A stretch of DNA of 64,000 nt, from the NCBI GenBank assembly GCA_039707655.1, contig CM077671.1, forward strand, positions 365,888,720 to 365,952,719. Reading direction: 5' to 3'. Shown in pieces: positions 1 to 10,952 of this stretch. The notes below the pieces were generated by a model. It was not told the DNA's origin. It did no database searches and saw only the letters and a program-made list of their open reading frames with translations. Both the position numbers and the translations under genes were made by a program. Origin of the DNA: Elymus sibiricus. Its lineage: Eukaryota; Streptophyta; Magnoliopsida; Poales; Poaceae. The stretch's first letter is position 1, and every line of letters begins with the position of its first letter.

Positions 1-1421
1 CTCACATACTTATTGCAAAAGTCTATTAGTTATCAAACAAAGCATTAGACGCATGCTCCTAGGGGAGAGGTTGGTAGGAGTTAACCATCGCCCGCTCCCG
101 ACCCTCACACAAAGGTCGACAATCATTAAACAAATCATGCTCCGACTTTGTTACATAACGGTTCACCATACGTGCATGCTACGGGAATCACAAGCTTCAA
201 CACACGTATCTCTCCAATTCACAACTACTCACTAGCATGACTCTCATATTACCATCTCTATTATCTCAAAACTATATGAAAGGAATCAAACTTCTCATAG
301 TATCCAATGCACTTAATATGAATATTTTTATTATATCCCTCTTGGATGCCCATTATATTAGGACTAAAATCATAACCTAAACAAATTACCATGCTGTTTT
401 TTAGAAACTCTCAAAATAATATAAGTGAGGTACGAGAGTTCAATAATGTCTATAAAATATAACACCACCATGCTCTAAAAAGATATAAGTGAAGCACATA
501 GAGTATTCTAATAAATTCACGAATCACCATGTCTCTCTCAAAAATATGTGCAGCAAGGATGATTGTGGTAAACTAAAAGCAAAGACTCATATCATACAAG
601 ACGCTCCAAGCAAAACACATATCATGTGGTGAATAAAAATATAGCCTCAAGTAATTTACCGATGGATTGAAGACGAAAGAGGGGATGCCTTCCGGGGCAT
701 CCCCAAGCTTAGGCTTTTTGGTATCCTTGAATATGGCTTGGGGTGCCTTGGGCATCCCCAAGCTTAGGCTCTTGCCACTCCTTATTCCATAGTCCATCAA
801 ATCTTTACCCAAAACTTGAAAACTTCACAACACAAAACTCAACAGAAAACTCATGAGATCCGTTAGTATAAGAAAAATAAATCACCACTTTAGGTACTGT
901 TGTGAACTCATTCTTTATTTATATTTGTGTAATATCTACTGTATTCTAACTTCTCCATGGTTCATACCCCCCGATACAACCCATAGATTCATCAAAATAA
1001 GCAAACAACACAAAGAAAACAGAATCTGTCAAAAACAGAACAGTCTGTAGTAATCTGTAGACTTCGAATACTTCTGTAACTCTAAAAATTCTGAAAAATT
1101 AGGACAACCAGGGAAATTTGTATATCAATCTTGTGTAAAAAATTCAGATCAAAATCACGTTCCAGTAACTTTATAAAAATTCTGGACTGAGCGCAAAAGT
1201 TTCTGTTTTTAACAGAATCAAACCACAAATACCGTAGACCATCCCAAAGGTCTTACTTGGCTCAAACACTAATTTAAAAAAGAAAACACAATTATTACAG
1301 AAGTAATAATGTGAAAAACACACCAAAACAGAAGAAAAAAATAGAAAGCAAAAATAAAATTGGGTTGCCTCCCAACAAGCGCTATTGTTTAACGCCCCTA
1401 GCTAGGCAAAACGCAATAGAT

Positions 1422-1832
1422 CTAGGTATTGTCATCTTTGGTATTGGCAACTTTTGTGAGGGCCTTCTCAAATCCAGGGGGTTCTTTCCTCTTCCCCGGA
1501 TTTGTAGAGGAAGGATCCATCTTGATATCCAAAATATCCAAACGCTTATTGCAAAGGGTAATCAAAGTATTCCCCTCCAAAACTTCATAAACCGCGTTTG
1601 TATCTAACTCAATAAAATTTCCCTTTGAGGCGAAATCCAAAAGCTCTCTATGATGCAAATCCAATCCAATGTAAAAATTTCTAAGCAAAACTTTGGCATC
1701 TCCTTTTAGATTTGAGATACGATAAGATTCCATTAGCCTATACCAGGCGTCTTTCAAATTTTCCCCTTGTTTTTGTTTAAAGTGTAGAATTTCAAAATCT
1801 GGTGACAAGGGGGAAGTTGAAATGCTAGACAT
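1422..1832 (-). pseudogene. Truncated Gypsy gag remnant
   Basis: An open frame on the minus strand reads from an ATG at 1832. About 137 residues carry a retrotransposon gag-like stretch (EILHFKQKQGENLKDAWYRL, then NFYIGLDLHHRELLD), the pattern of plant Ty3/Gypsy capsid proteins. The frame stays open upstream through the primer site, which is probably chance. A full gag-pol would be several times longer. No zinc knuckle, protease or reverse transcriptase follows; the sequence passes directly into the noncoding internal region shared with the element at 14681-21555. The protein probably served as capsid when complete; this copy is truncated and very likely inactive. Confidence 0.6.
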
Positions 1833-2052
1833 AGCAACAAGTAAGAGATCCAATGGAAAAGAGAGTGAATAAAGGGCAAATCTTTTCGAAAATCGTTTTA
1901 GAAGTGGGGGAGAGGAAAACGAGAGGCAAATGGCAAATAAAGTAAATACAAGAGATGAGTTTGTGATGGGTACTTGGATGTAGATCTCTCCGGCAACCAC
2001 GTCAGAGATTGACAAGTTGGCGGAAAAGTTCTTGTCTTGACTTGCTATGTAT

Positions 2053-2071
2053 CTCCCCGGCAACGGCGCCA
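2053..2071 (-). other. Primer binding site of the Gypsy element
   Basis: The minus strand reads TGGCGCCGTTGCCGGGGAG a few bases inside the LTR end at 2083. This is the primer-site sequence common in Triticeae Gypsy elements. The same site is at 20001-20019 in the sister copy. Confidence 0.8.
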
Positions 2072-2082
2072 GAAATCCTTCT

Positions 2083-3669
2083 TGCTACTTCTCGAGCATG
2101 CGTTGGTTTCCGTGAAGAGGAACGAATGATGCAGCAAAGTAGATAAGTATTTCCCTCAGTTGTTGAGAACCAAGGTATCAATCCAGTAGGAGATACGAGC
2201 GAGTCCCCCAATAGGTGTACCGACACAAAGAATCAAACACTTGCACCCAACGCTATAAAGGGGTTGTCAATCCCTTTATGGTTACTTGCAAGGACGAGAT
2301 CTAATAGAGATATATTGAATAGATTGCTTGAAAGGAAAGTAAAACAAAAGTAAAAATATGGCAGCAAAGTATTTTTGGTATTTTTGGTTTTAGATCTAAA
2401 AGTATAATATGGAAAATAGACCCGGGGGCCATAGGTTTCACTAGAGGCTTCTCTCATGATGGCAAGTATTACGGTGGGTGAACAAATTACTGTTGAGCAA
2501 TTGATAGAAAAGCGAATAATTATGAAGATATCCAAGGCAATGATTATGCATATAGGCATCACGTCCGTCTCAAGTAGACCGAAATGATTCTGCATCTACT
2601 ACTATTACTCCACACATTGACCGACTCCTGCCTGTATCTAGAGTATTAAGTTCATGAAGAACAGAGTAACGCATTAGGTAAGATGACATGATGTAGAGGG
2701 ATAAACTCAAGCAATATGATGAAAACCCCATCTTTTTATCCTCGATGGCAACAATACAATACGTGCCTCGCTACCCCTACTATGTCACTGGGTGAGGACA
2801 CCGCAAGATTGAACCCAAAACTAAGCACTTCTCCCATTGCAAGAATTACCAATCTAGTTGGCCAAACCAAACCAATAACTCGAAGAGACTTGCAAAGATA
2901 TGAAATCATGCATATAAGAATTTAGAAAAGACTCAAATAATATTCATAGATAATCTGAACATAAACCCACAATTCATCGGATCTCGACAAACACACCGCA
3001 AAAGAGTATTACATCGGATAGATCTCCATGAAGATCATGAAGAACATGGTATTGAAGAGCAAAGAGAGAGAAGAAGCCATCTAGCTACTAGCTATGGACC
3101 CGAAGGTCTGTGGTGAACTACTCACGCATCATCGGAGGGGCAATGGAGTTGATGTAGATGCCCTCCGTGACCGAATCCCCCTCCGGCAGATTACCGGAAA
3201 AGGCTCCAAGATTGGATCTCACGGGAACCGAGGCTCCTGGCGGCGGAAAAGTGTTTTCGTGGCTCTCTCTGGTATATAGGGAATATTTTGGAATTTATAG
3301 GCTGAAATATAGGGTTGGGGGAGTTGCCGTGGGCCCACAAGCCAGGGGGGCGCGCCCACCCCCCTAGGGCGCGCCCCTGTTGCTTGTGGCCACACGACGG
3401 CTCCCCCGCCTTTGTCTCCAAGCTTGGTAGATGTCTTCTGGTCCAAGAAAAATTATTCCGAAGATTTTATTCCGTTTGGACTCCGTTTAATATTCCTTAT
3501 CCGCAATACTCAAAAACAAGGAAAAAACAGAAACTGGCACTAGGCTCTAGATTAATAGGTTAGTACCAAAAATAATATAAAATAGCATATTAATGCATAT
3601 AAACATCCAAAACAGATAATATAATAGCATGGAACAATAAAAAATTATAGATACGTTGGAGACGTATCA
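2083..3669 (-). repeat. 5' LTR of the partial Gypsy element
   Basis: The LTR is 1,587 bp. On the minus strand it opens TGATACGTCTCCAACGTATC at 3669 and closes GAAGTAGCA at 2083, giving the usual TG...CA ends. It aligns along its length with the LTRs at 14681-16259 and 20031-21555. It holds a GC-rich hairpin near 3335-3405 (acaagccagggggg paired with a mirrored arm ending gcttgtgg), which one LTR of the other element has lost. Confidence 0.88.
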
Positions 3670-4649
3670 TTTATTGCTTGGGCTTGGTGGGTAGCTCATA
3701 GTACCGACAAATAGTTTGATTTCCAAAACCTGGCGCTAGCTGCTTCGGGTTTTATTGCGATACTTCGTACACTGACTGTCAAGGGTGAGACATTCTCTCT
3801 GGGTACAGGGCTCACGTGTTCATACGGCCTTGAGTGATGAAGGGTGAATTTCTTTTTATCTTGTCATAATACTTGGTCTGATTGCGGTTCCGTACGAGAT
3901 GTTTTCTTTTGACTCATGTATTCGGACTTTGTCCTTAGGGGATCCCCAACTGAAATGTCAGGCATGATCACAAAGTAATCATAGACGGTAATCTCTGTCA
4001 TGGTATCTATAAACTGTCGATGATGATATGTGTGTGCTTTCAGTTATTCTATCTGAATGCCTTGTGTCCATGTAAATTCCAACGGTCAAACTTTGTCAAT
4101 CACTTTGGTGTTTCTGTCATATATAACCTTTGTAGTCCTTTGTTATGACCACCGAGCTGAACATAGCATGGCTAGCATCCGGTGTATCTTTCGGAGCATA
4201 GCTTCTTATCTTGGTTGATGGCCCATATTCATGAAGGGTACAACATGCTTGATGCACTGTTGTGGCCGTATATGCAAGAGTCTAACAAGGATTGGCAATA
4301 TCACCTTGTCTATGAAGCTTCATTTTATTGATCGTCACGGAGACTGTTTGTCCACAACTTCTTTGTGCTTGAGAATTCCTTTCTGTGGACCCGTCATGAC
4401 TGGCCAACACGGCTCCTTGACCGCATCATAACTTACTCTTGCATATCTCGTAGGGATTGCTATATTCGTATCCTCCTTTGAAATATGGGGCCAATGTTTC
4501 GATGAACACAGTCATTCCCATGTACGAGTGGCTCGCATGAACTAATCCACTGAACTGCATGCTCACAACATATGCAAAGGTAGGATAAATCCGTTCATCA
4601 CCACTGAGTTCTGAGGCAGACGTGTATCTGGACTAGTTCGTGCTTCGGA

Positions 4650-4970
4650 CAAGACTGTCGTGGGCACGATGGCGTGCTGAAGAAGGCTGAATTCCTTACG
4701 CTCGAAGCTTCTGCCAAGGTAGTGTGCCGAAGAAGGCTGGGTTTCGTACCCCAGAAGCTTCCCCTCATGTGGCTTACTGGGAAAGGTCGAGTGCCTTATG
4801 CCGGAAGCTTTTCGCGGTAGCAGGCTGAGGAAGACTGAAGTGCGGTACCTCAGAAGATTTTCTCACCAAATGGTGTAGCGAGGAAGGTTGGGAGTCTTGC
4901 ATTGTAAGCTTCTCCCGATAGCTTGCAGAGGAAAGCTCGGTTTCTTACACCAGAAACATTTCACTGTGAT
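4650..4970. repeat. Degenerate short tandem repeats in the internal region
   Basis: Five or six diverged units of about 60 bp are visible. Each has a 'gaagaaggctg' or 'gaggaaggttg' core followed about 20 bases later by 'ccagaagcttc' or a variant. They lie in the internal region of the long-LTR element. The unit is too degenerate to fix exact borders. No coding frame runs through it. Confidence 0.5.
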
Positions 4971-6373
4971 ACGCAGTCAGATCCGCGGTCGATTCTGGCT
5001 TCCTTTCAAAGTATTCGGAATTTACCACAGCGGGGCCAAAACTTGGTATAGACCATATCTTGTCTGAAAATATTCCGTGATTCATGCACACCACTTGTCC
5101 TTCTGTTGACCTGACCATTGCTGCCGTAAAGGTTGCACAACTGAGGCAGACTTCATACTGATAATTGATCCGGAATACCCTTTGCATTCAAGTGTTGTCG
5201 ATAGTAAGCGGTTGGCGGATAATTCCATTCCGTGTAGCTGAGTTTCCAGGCATTTGAAATCCTTATTGGTTCTGAGCAGTCGTGAACTTATCCATATGTC
5301 TCGCAAACCTTGTTCAAAGTGTCCGGAATATCTTGTATATGCACCAAGGAATTCCAAAATATGCTTCGAAATTTGTATCATACCAGAGTGTTGTTGTTGC
5401 TCCCAGCACATTCACATTCTTGAAATATGGCTTCTGTGGATAATAAATGATTCTTGAGTCCATTGGGAAAAGACTCAAGGTTCACCCCACTGGCTGAAAT
5501 AATCCTTGTGTCGAGGACCGAATAATTTGTTCTTGCTGGGGTCCATTCCCGATAGCTCATCTGACTGCTTCTCAGGGGTAACTTGTTCTGAGGCAAGCTC
5601 TCTGAGGGATATTTTGGCCTTGTCTGTTGCACGTAGAGTCTACTTCTGACCCATTCTTTATTCTTGACAGATCCGGTGTTGCTGTTCTGAATATCGGGCA
5701 ATTGGCTTGGCTTGACTTTTGCTGAATTTGGATTATTGGGCATTATCCAAGTTGTGTGCTGGTCTTCTTTGCGGCACTGGTGGATGGATCCAGTCGAAGC
5801 AAAGGAACGGAATCAAGAAAAGAAACAAGAACCGCGAAAAACCAAAAATAAAGCTCAAATTTTGCGGACATTACACACGTGGCCAAAAATCCACTAGTAT
5901 AACTAATATAGCGCACTCAATGCACCTCTAAGGATTTAGAAGCAAAACCACACAATGCCCCTGGTAGCAATTGGGGTCAAGCTCCTACTACTTCCTTAGG
6001 GAACATCAAACTCAATGCACGACCATAGCCAAAGTGGCTTAGTCAACGATCCTGGGGTTATCGGGAAGAGATGGAACTTATATGCGTTTCCCAAAGGAAA
6101 CTGGATTTGAGGAGAGAAATGCCATGGTTAGCAAGCAGGGTAGGGATATCTGGTTTACCTAGGGGTTGAGGGCTCACGGGTCAATGCCAGGTGCGGACAT
6201 TTCACACCAGAGGCAAGGGCCACGAGAGTTGGGGTCTGATGGAGCCATAAGCCTACGGGGGTTGCCTTATGATCAATAGTAGCCGTGCCAATCTGGCAAA
6301 GATGGCTGAAATCCATCTGGGCTTCCTACTGATCAAGAGGCAATGAAGTCCAGCTAGGGTAACCTACAGTCAG

Positions 6374-6389
6374 CCTGGCTCTGATACCA
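6374..6389 (-). other. Primer binding site (tRNA-iMet type)
   Basis: The minus strand reads TGGTATCAGAGCCAGG directly inside the long LTR. This is the classical complement of the initiator methionine tRNA 3' end, also seen at 61604 in the Copia element. Confidence 0.8.
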
Positions 6390-6394
6390 TCCGT

Positions 6395-9300
6395 TGTGGC
6401 GTCCCGCCTGAATACCACTGCAGACAGACGGTCGCCGCACACACCAGCCCAGGAAATCACTCTGGCATGCGCGTTTACAACAAGTATCATAGGCACAACT
6501 GTAATAAGAATATATTTATTTGCCATTGTGGCAGGAATAAATACATCATGGTTACAAAGCTGGGGTAGCGGAAAATACTAACTAGGGAAGCACTGACTCG
6601 GAGAGGCTCCACTCCATAGGGGTCTGACTGGGTTACTCCTCTAGCTCGCGAACGCTCCGGCTCCTCGACAGGTCCTTAGGTGAACCTGGCCACATTAAAG
6701 GCCGCTGAGTACTTTTGAATGTACTCACAAGCAAACCAAACCAACATATACACCAAGCAATGCAATCCATGGTATTCAAGCATGCATTTGTTATCTTGAC
6801 AGTATTAATCTTCATGTTATGGCAGGAGTATCTAGCAATATTAAACATCTAGTAACATTAATCATCTTAAGTGCTCAAAGTGCTTACTGCTACCAATTAC
6901 CAACTTGCTCTCTCTGGGTTGTCCCACAACCCACCAGAGTCTCATGATCCATCGGTACTCCCGATCATAAGACGAGTTCTTCCATCATTATTGTTAGTAT
7001 TACGGTTGACCATCCTAGAGAGGCCTAGACGGACTGCCCAATACCGTGGACGCGGCTATTCGAATAGATTTTACGCTCTGTAGAGGTTGCGCACTTTACC
7101 CACACCATGGAACACCTGGCCTCCTGCTCCCATTCGGGTGGACCAGTGTTGCTCCAACGAAACCTGCCTGACCCGTGACTCCTCTACCGTACCACCGACA
7201 ATCATACCCCTCCAGGGTCATGTCCTGGGTGGCCCCTGTGTCCTCCAGACACCTGCCACCGTCGTGGCCAAACAAAACTGTCCCAAACGGGGACGGGTAC
7301 CCAAATAACTCAACTGGGCTCACAGGATTATCGGCGTCTACCTGATCAGGGCAGCACGCCCGCATAACCCTCTCTCTTTGGTGGTACCGATTAAAGAGCA
7401 CAAAGCCAGACCAAGTCAAGGCCGTCCCATACCGGCAAATGTGGCTGCACGGATAAGTCCGGATAGGTGGCTCTTGATCAACCCATTAGGTTTAGTGTTG
7501 TGAAATATTTAACAAGCATGGACATTAAGTATGAACAACTTAACATGGCAGTAATTATACATCAAAGTAAATTACTATGAATTCCACATGTCAGAATAAT
7601 GCATATAGTAACAACTATGAAAACATAACAACCAATCTTCATATAATATCACAGCGAGTCATTAGTGCAACAATGTAATGAGCATTAGCAGGTAATGTAA
7701 ATAGCAAGTTATCATTTTACAAGTTTTAGCTGTAAGTGACAACCATCTGAACCCTTGCATAAGACCGGCAAATAAACCGGTAGCCACCAGAACGGTCTTT
7801 ACAACTCAGATCTGGGACTTTACCGAAATAACTCAACCCCGGCTCAAGACGGCTGGAAAGCAGCTCAGAGCATGAGACAGTGTCGATAAAAAGAATGTAG
7901 CAGTTCCCTAAGACGGCCGAAAAATAGCTCAGAGCATAGGGTCACCACTACGGAAAGAAATTCAATAACTGCCCGAGACGGCAGAAAAGCAGCTCAGAAC
8001 ACGGGCCAGTTGTTGAAAAGAGAACATAAATTTGGCATCCACCCCGGACGGCCGGAAACAGCTCAGAACACAGGCGTGGTGCCGTCATTAAAGAAGAACA
8101 GACAAGGGTTCATTGGCGTCACACACAGCTCACACTATGCACACGGGCATAAATATATTAATTCAAACATGCAAGAATAACATAGAGAAATGCTTTAGGC
8201 ACATATCAGATGGTCGGCTTGCCTGGGGGTGAAGAAATACTCCGGGAGAAGTGCGGGAAGCTCGCGGAAAATTTTGCCGGAGAAGTTTCTCCCTCGGAAT
8301 GGCTGAATAGAAGGCAGGGGTAAACTGGGTATTTTCAGAAAGTGTAAGCATGGTGAAAGTGATTTCACCAGAACGGGCTTGACGAACTGAAGAAGTGGGT
8401 TTTGGAATCACCTCGATCGGAGTTGCGAGCGAGAAGATGTGATGGTTTTACTGCCAGGGACCTTGCTGTAATATAAATAATTACATTCAGTTCCTGAGCA
8501 GTTTTTTTTCCTGCGGAAAATATTAAAACGGCCTGTGCTCATGGGCTGACTCGGGCCGAAAGCTGCTGGAGCCTGGGCTGCCAGCTAGGCCACGCGGCTG
8601 TTGCTGCCATTGGGCCGGCCCACCCGCACGCCCGTTTTAAAAAAAACGAAGGGCGTCGTCCTCCACCTCCTGCTCGCGTGCCCGGCCGAGGAGGAGCTCG
8701 ACGCTGGCGCCCGTCCGGGCGGCACAGGCCACTGCCGGCGATGCTTTGGCCACCGGAATGTCCAGGGGAGTGGGCCGCATCCGCCTGTGGGCCTCTCTAC
8801 CGCCGGGGAGGGCCAGGACGAGCGGGGCCTCGGCCGTGGCGGAGGGCAACTCCGGCGAGCTCGGGCTCGAGGCTATGGCCTGCCCCGGGGTAAAATGGAG
8901 GCGGGAAGAGCCTTGTGATGGTCGAGGGGTTGCTGGGTGGAGCTGGGTGGAGTGGGGAGGGCTCAGGTGGCCGGATTTTAGGCGAGGCCGTGCGGCGACT
9001 ATGGCGGCGCTGTGAGGGCAATACGAGCAGAGGAGCTCGAGGCTCGGGCTTGGGGACTCCAGGGAGGGAGAGAGAAGGATGCTGGAGAGGTGCGGGTGCC
9101 CAGGGAGGGGCTCGGCCGTGGCTATTTATAGCCGGCCGAGATGAGGAGATAGGGATGGCCGCCGTGGCGCCCTTATCGTCGCACTGGAGCTCCGGCGACA
9201 CGCGGAGGGAGGGGGCGATGTTGGCACGGGCTCCGGGAGAGTGGAGGAGCTCGTAGGAGCTTCGGGAGGGCTCGGAGCAGAAGAGGACAGAGGAAGACGA

Positions 9301-10811
9301 CGGCGGCGGTCACGGGCAGAACAGTGGCGAAGCTCGTCATGGCGCGGCGAGGAAGAAACTGGAGGGGGAGAAGGGTCGAGAGAGGAGACGTGGGTGCTGC
9401 GGAGCCGCTGGACACGCTTAGACAAGCGGAGGCTGGCCGGAGGCGACTGCACGGAGACGGCAGAGTGCAGAGCGCTGTTTTGGCATGCTCTCCTGCGTGG
9501 TCACCACGTGCATGCCTTGCTCCAGAAGGCTCCTGCCTGTCCAAACTTGTCCAACACGTCTCTCGTTGCTCAAATAGGTAAGAGGAGTATCGGGAAACAG
9601 CTAGGTATCTCTGTGGTAAGGGAAACTTGCAGAAAAACATTTCAACAACAAACTTGGGTGGACTCTTATGGAGAAATGAATGGGAGTGGGGAGCTGAACC
9701 TTTGTCAAAATGAAATAGGGTAGGAAGGACTAGGTTCTGTCAAAATTTGAAGGCATTTGGACCAAGTATGCATGCACTTCCTTTGCAATGCCAAATTTAG
9801 TCCAGAAACTGGATTTGGAAGCTATGCTCAAATGGAGTTAGAATGAGCTGAATTTTTGTGGAGGGAGATGATTTGGAGTAATGGAGATACTGGAAAAATT
9901 TCAGCTCATTTGGACATACCAAAATGGTACTTCCTTCACAGAGCTTTCTGCTGGACAGAAGCTAGATGGAATTTTTGGGAGAAAATGGCTTGGCAAAATG
10001 ATATGAATTTTGGCATGCTCACAATATATAGGCATTGTGAGGTCCTGGATTAATTTCAAGAATTATGGAGCAATATAAAATATAGTTGCTTCACAACCTC
10101 AAAATTAATCCAGAAACAAGAACTGGATGATGCTCTCAAACCTTGAACTGTGGAGCTTGGATCTTGATGGAATTGGTGAATATATGGATAGTAGAAGCTC
10201 CACAAATTAATTGGGATTTTTCCTGGCTACCAAAATGGTAGTTCCTTTAGGAAGTGCCCAAAATACAATATTGGCTTTAAATAGGAAAATGCAATTTTCC
10301 TTATTTAATTATGGCCAATATTTTTATGAGAGCTCAATGTGATCACAAAGAATATCTCCACAAGTTTTCATGAACTTTGGAGATGGATATATATTTTCCT
10401 GGATTTAATTCCTTTAAACAGCAGAAAAAGGAATTAATTTTAAATGAAAAATATTGCAAATGACTTGGGAATATTTTTGCATATCCAGGGTTTATATATG
10501 TGGGATGATCACTGGGAAAAGTTTGGGAGGCAACAGATCAAAGGGAATTGGGGTTCCTTTGTAACGAATGGAATTAGGGTTTCCCTTCCGGCAACTCGGA
10601 AGGTAGGGTTTCGGCGGCAAAATCCTGAGAATATAGCTTGGGTGGCAAGGTTGGACGGGAGAGAATCTCTGGTTGGACAGGAAAGGCAAGTCTAAAGGAC
10701 CATCTCCATATACCCAAGAGCGAGAGAAAATCCGATAACATCGGAACAAAATACGGGAGTCAAATCCAGCGAAGGAAAAACAAACAAGGAGCGAAAACCA
10801 GGGTGTCACAA
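6395..10811 (-). repeat. Long LTR (4.4 kb)
   Basis: Boundaries rest on TGTGACACCC at 10811 (minus strand), GGCGTCCCGCC reading inward from 6395 (plus strand), and the primer site starting five bases outside. The stretch 8580-9480 is strongly GC-rich and gives many overlapping spurious frames. 9720-10500 is AT-rich and has recurring phrases such as 'atttggaca' and 'gctcaaatgg'. 7740-8100 holds degenerate repeats of the form 'gacggccgaaaa.agctcagagca' at roughly 60-80 bp spacing. No coding function is assigned. Confidence 0.68.
9111..9140 (-). promoter_or_regulatory. LTR core promoter: TATA box in a palindrome
   Basis: The minus strand reads TATAAATAGC at about 9121-9130, followed by GC-rich sequence, as expected for an RNA polymerase II LTR promoter. 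It lies about 1.7 kb into the LTR, which would make U3 1.7 kb and the start of R near 9090-9100. The box sits in the loop of an inverted repeat: ctcggccg at 9111-9118 pairs with cggccgag at 9133-9140. Promoter use is inferred. Confidence 0.5.
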
Positions 10812-10952
10812 TATTTCTTCGCGTTTCAAATGCCAAAACTCATAAGTACCCTAACTATTACGAAGATTCCCTCCGGTTTGTCCGAAGTGGGACTTTCCAG
10901 ATATATAAGTCCGGAAACTCACTAGAGAAGAAAGTGATGACAGTGAAGCCGG

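Larger units (their letters stand above)
1..3669 (-). mobile_element. Gypsy LTR retrotransposon, 5' part (partial)
   Basis: Read on the minus strand this is a 5' LTR (2083-3669), a primer binding site and about 2 kb of internal sequence that leaves the window at base 1. Bases 1-1405 are nearly the same, in the same orientation, as 17467-18906 inside the complete element at 14681-21555, and the LTR is close to that element's LTRs, so both are copies of one family. The internal parts differ: this copy holds a gag remnant, the other a different coding remnant. It is inserted in the internal region of the long-LTR element that continues at 3670. The other end and the target duplication are not in the window. 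The family resembles the Triticeae Gypsy groups with TGATACGTCTCC LTRs; I do not fix a family name. Confidence 0.85.
3670..10811 (-). mobile_element. LTR retrotransposon with 4.4 kb LTR (partial)
   Basis: On the minus strand this shows an LTR of 4,417 bp (6395-10811), a methionine-initiator-type primer site at 6374-6389 and about 2.7 kb of internal sequence (3670-6390). It is then cut by the Gypsy element ending at 3669. The LTR opens TGTGACACCC and closes GACGCCACA, so its ends pair as TGTG...CACA. The internal part has no convincing gag or pol; a 121-codon frame at 5378-5743 matches nothing I recognise. The element sits inside CACTA-1: from 10812 on, the sequence is the 3' flank of that element's Tnp2. 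The distal end and target duplication lie outside the window. Very long LTRs and an apparently empty internal region suggest a non-autonomous family. Confidence 0.7.

Noticed and set aside
8601..9723. Overlapping frames on both strands in the long LTR
   Set aside because: They are GC-driven, mutually overlapping and include the LTR promoter region; no domain is recognised.
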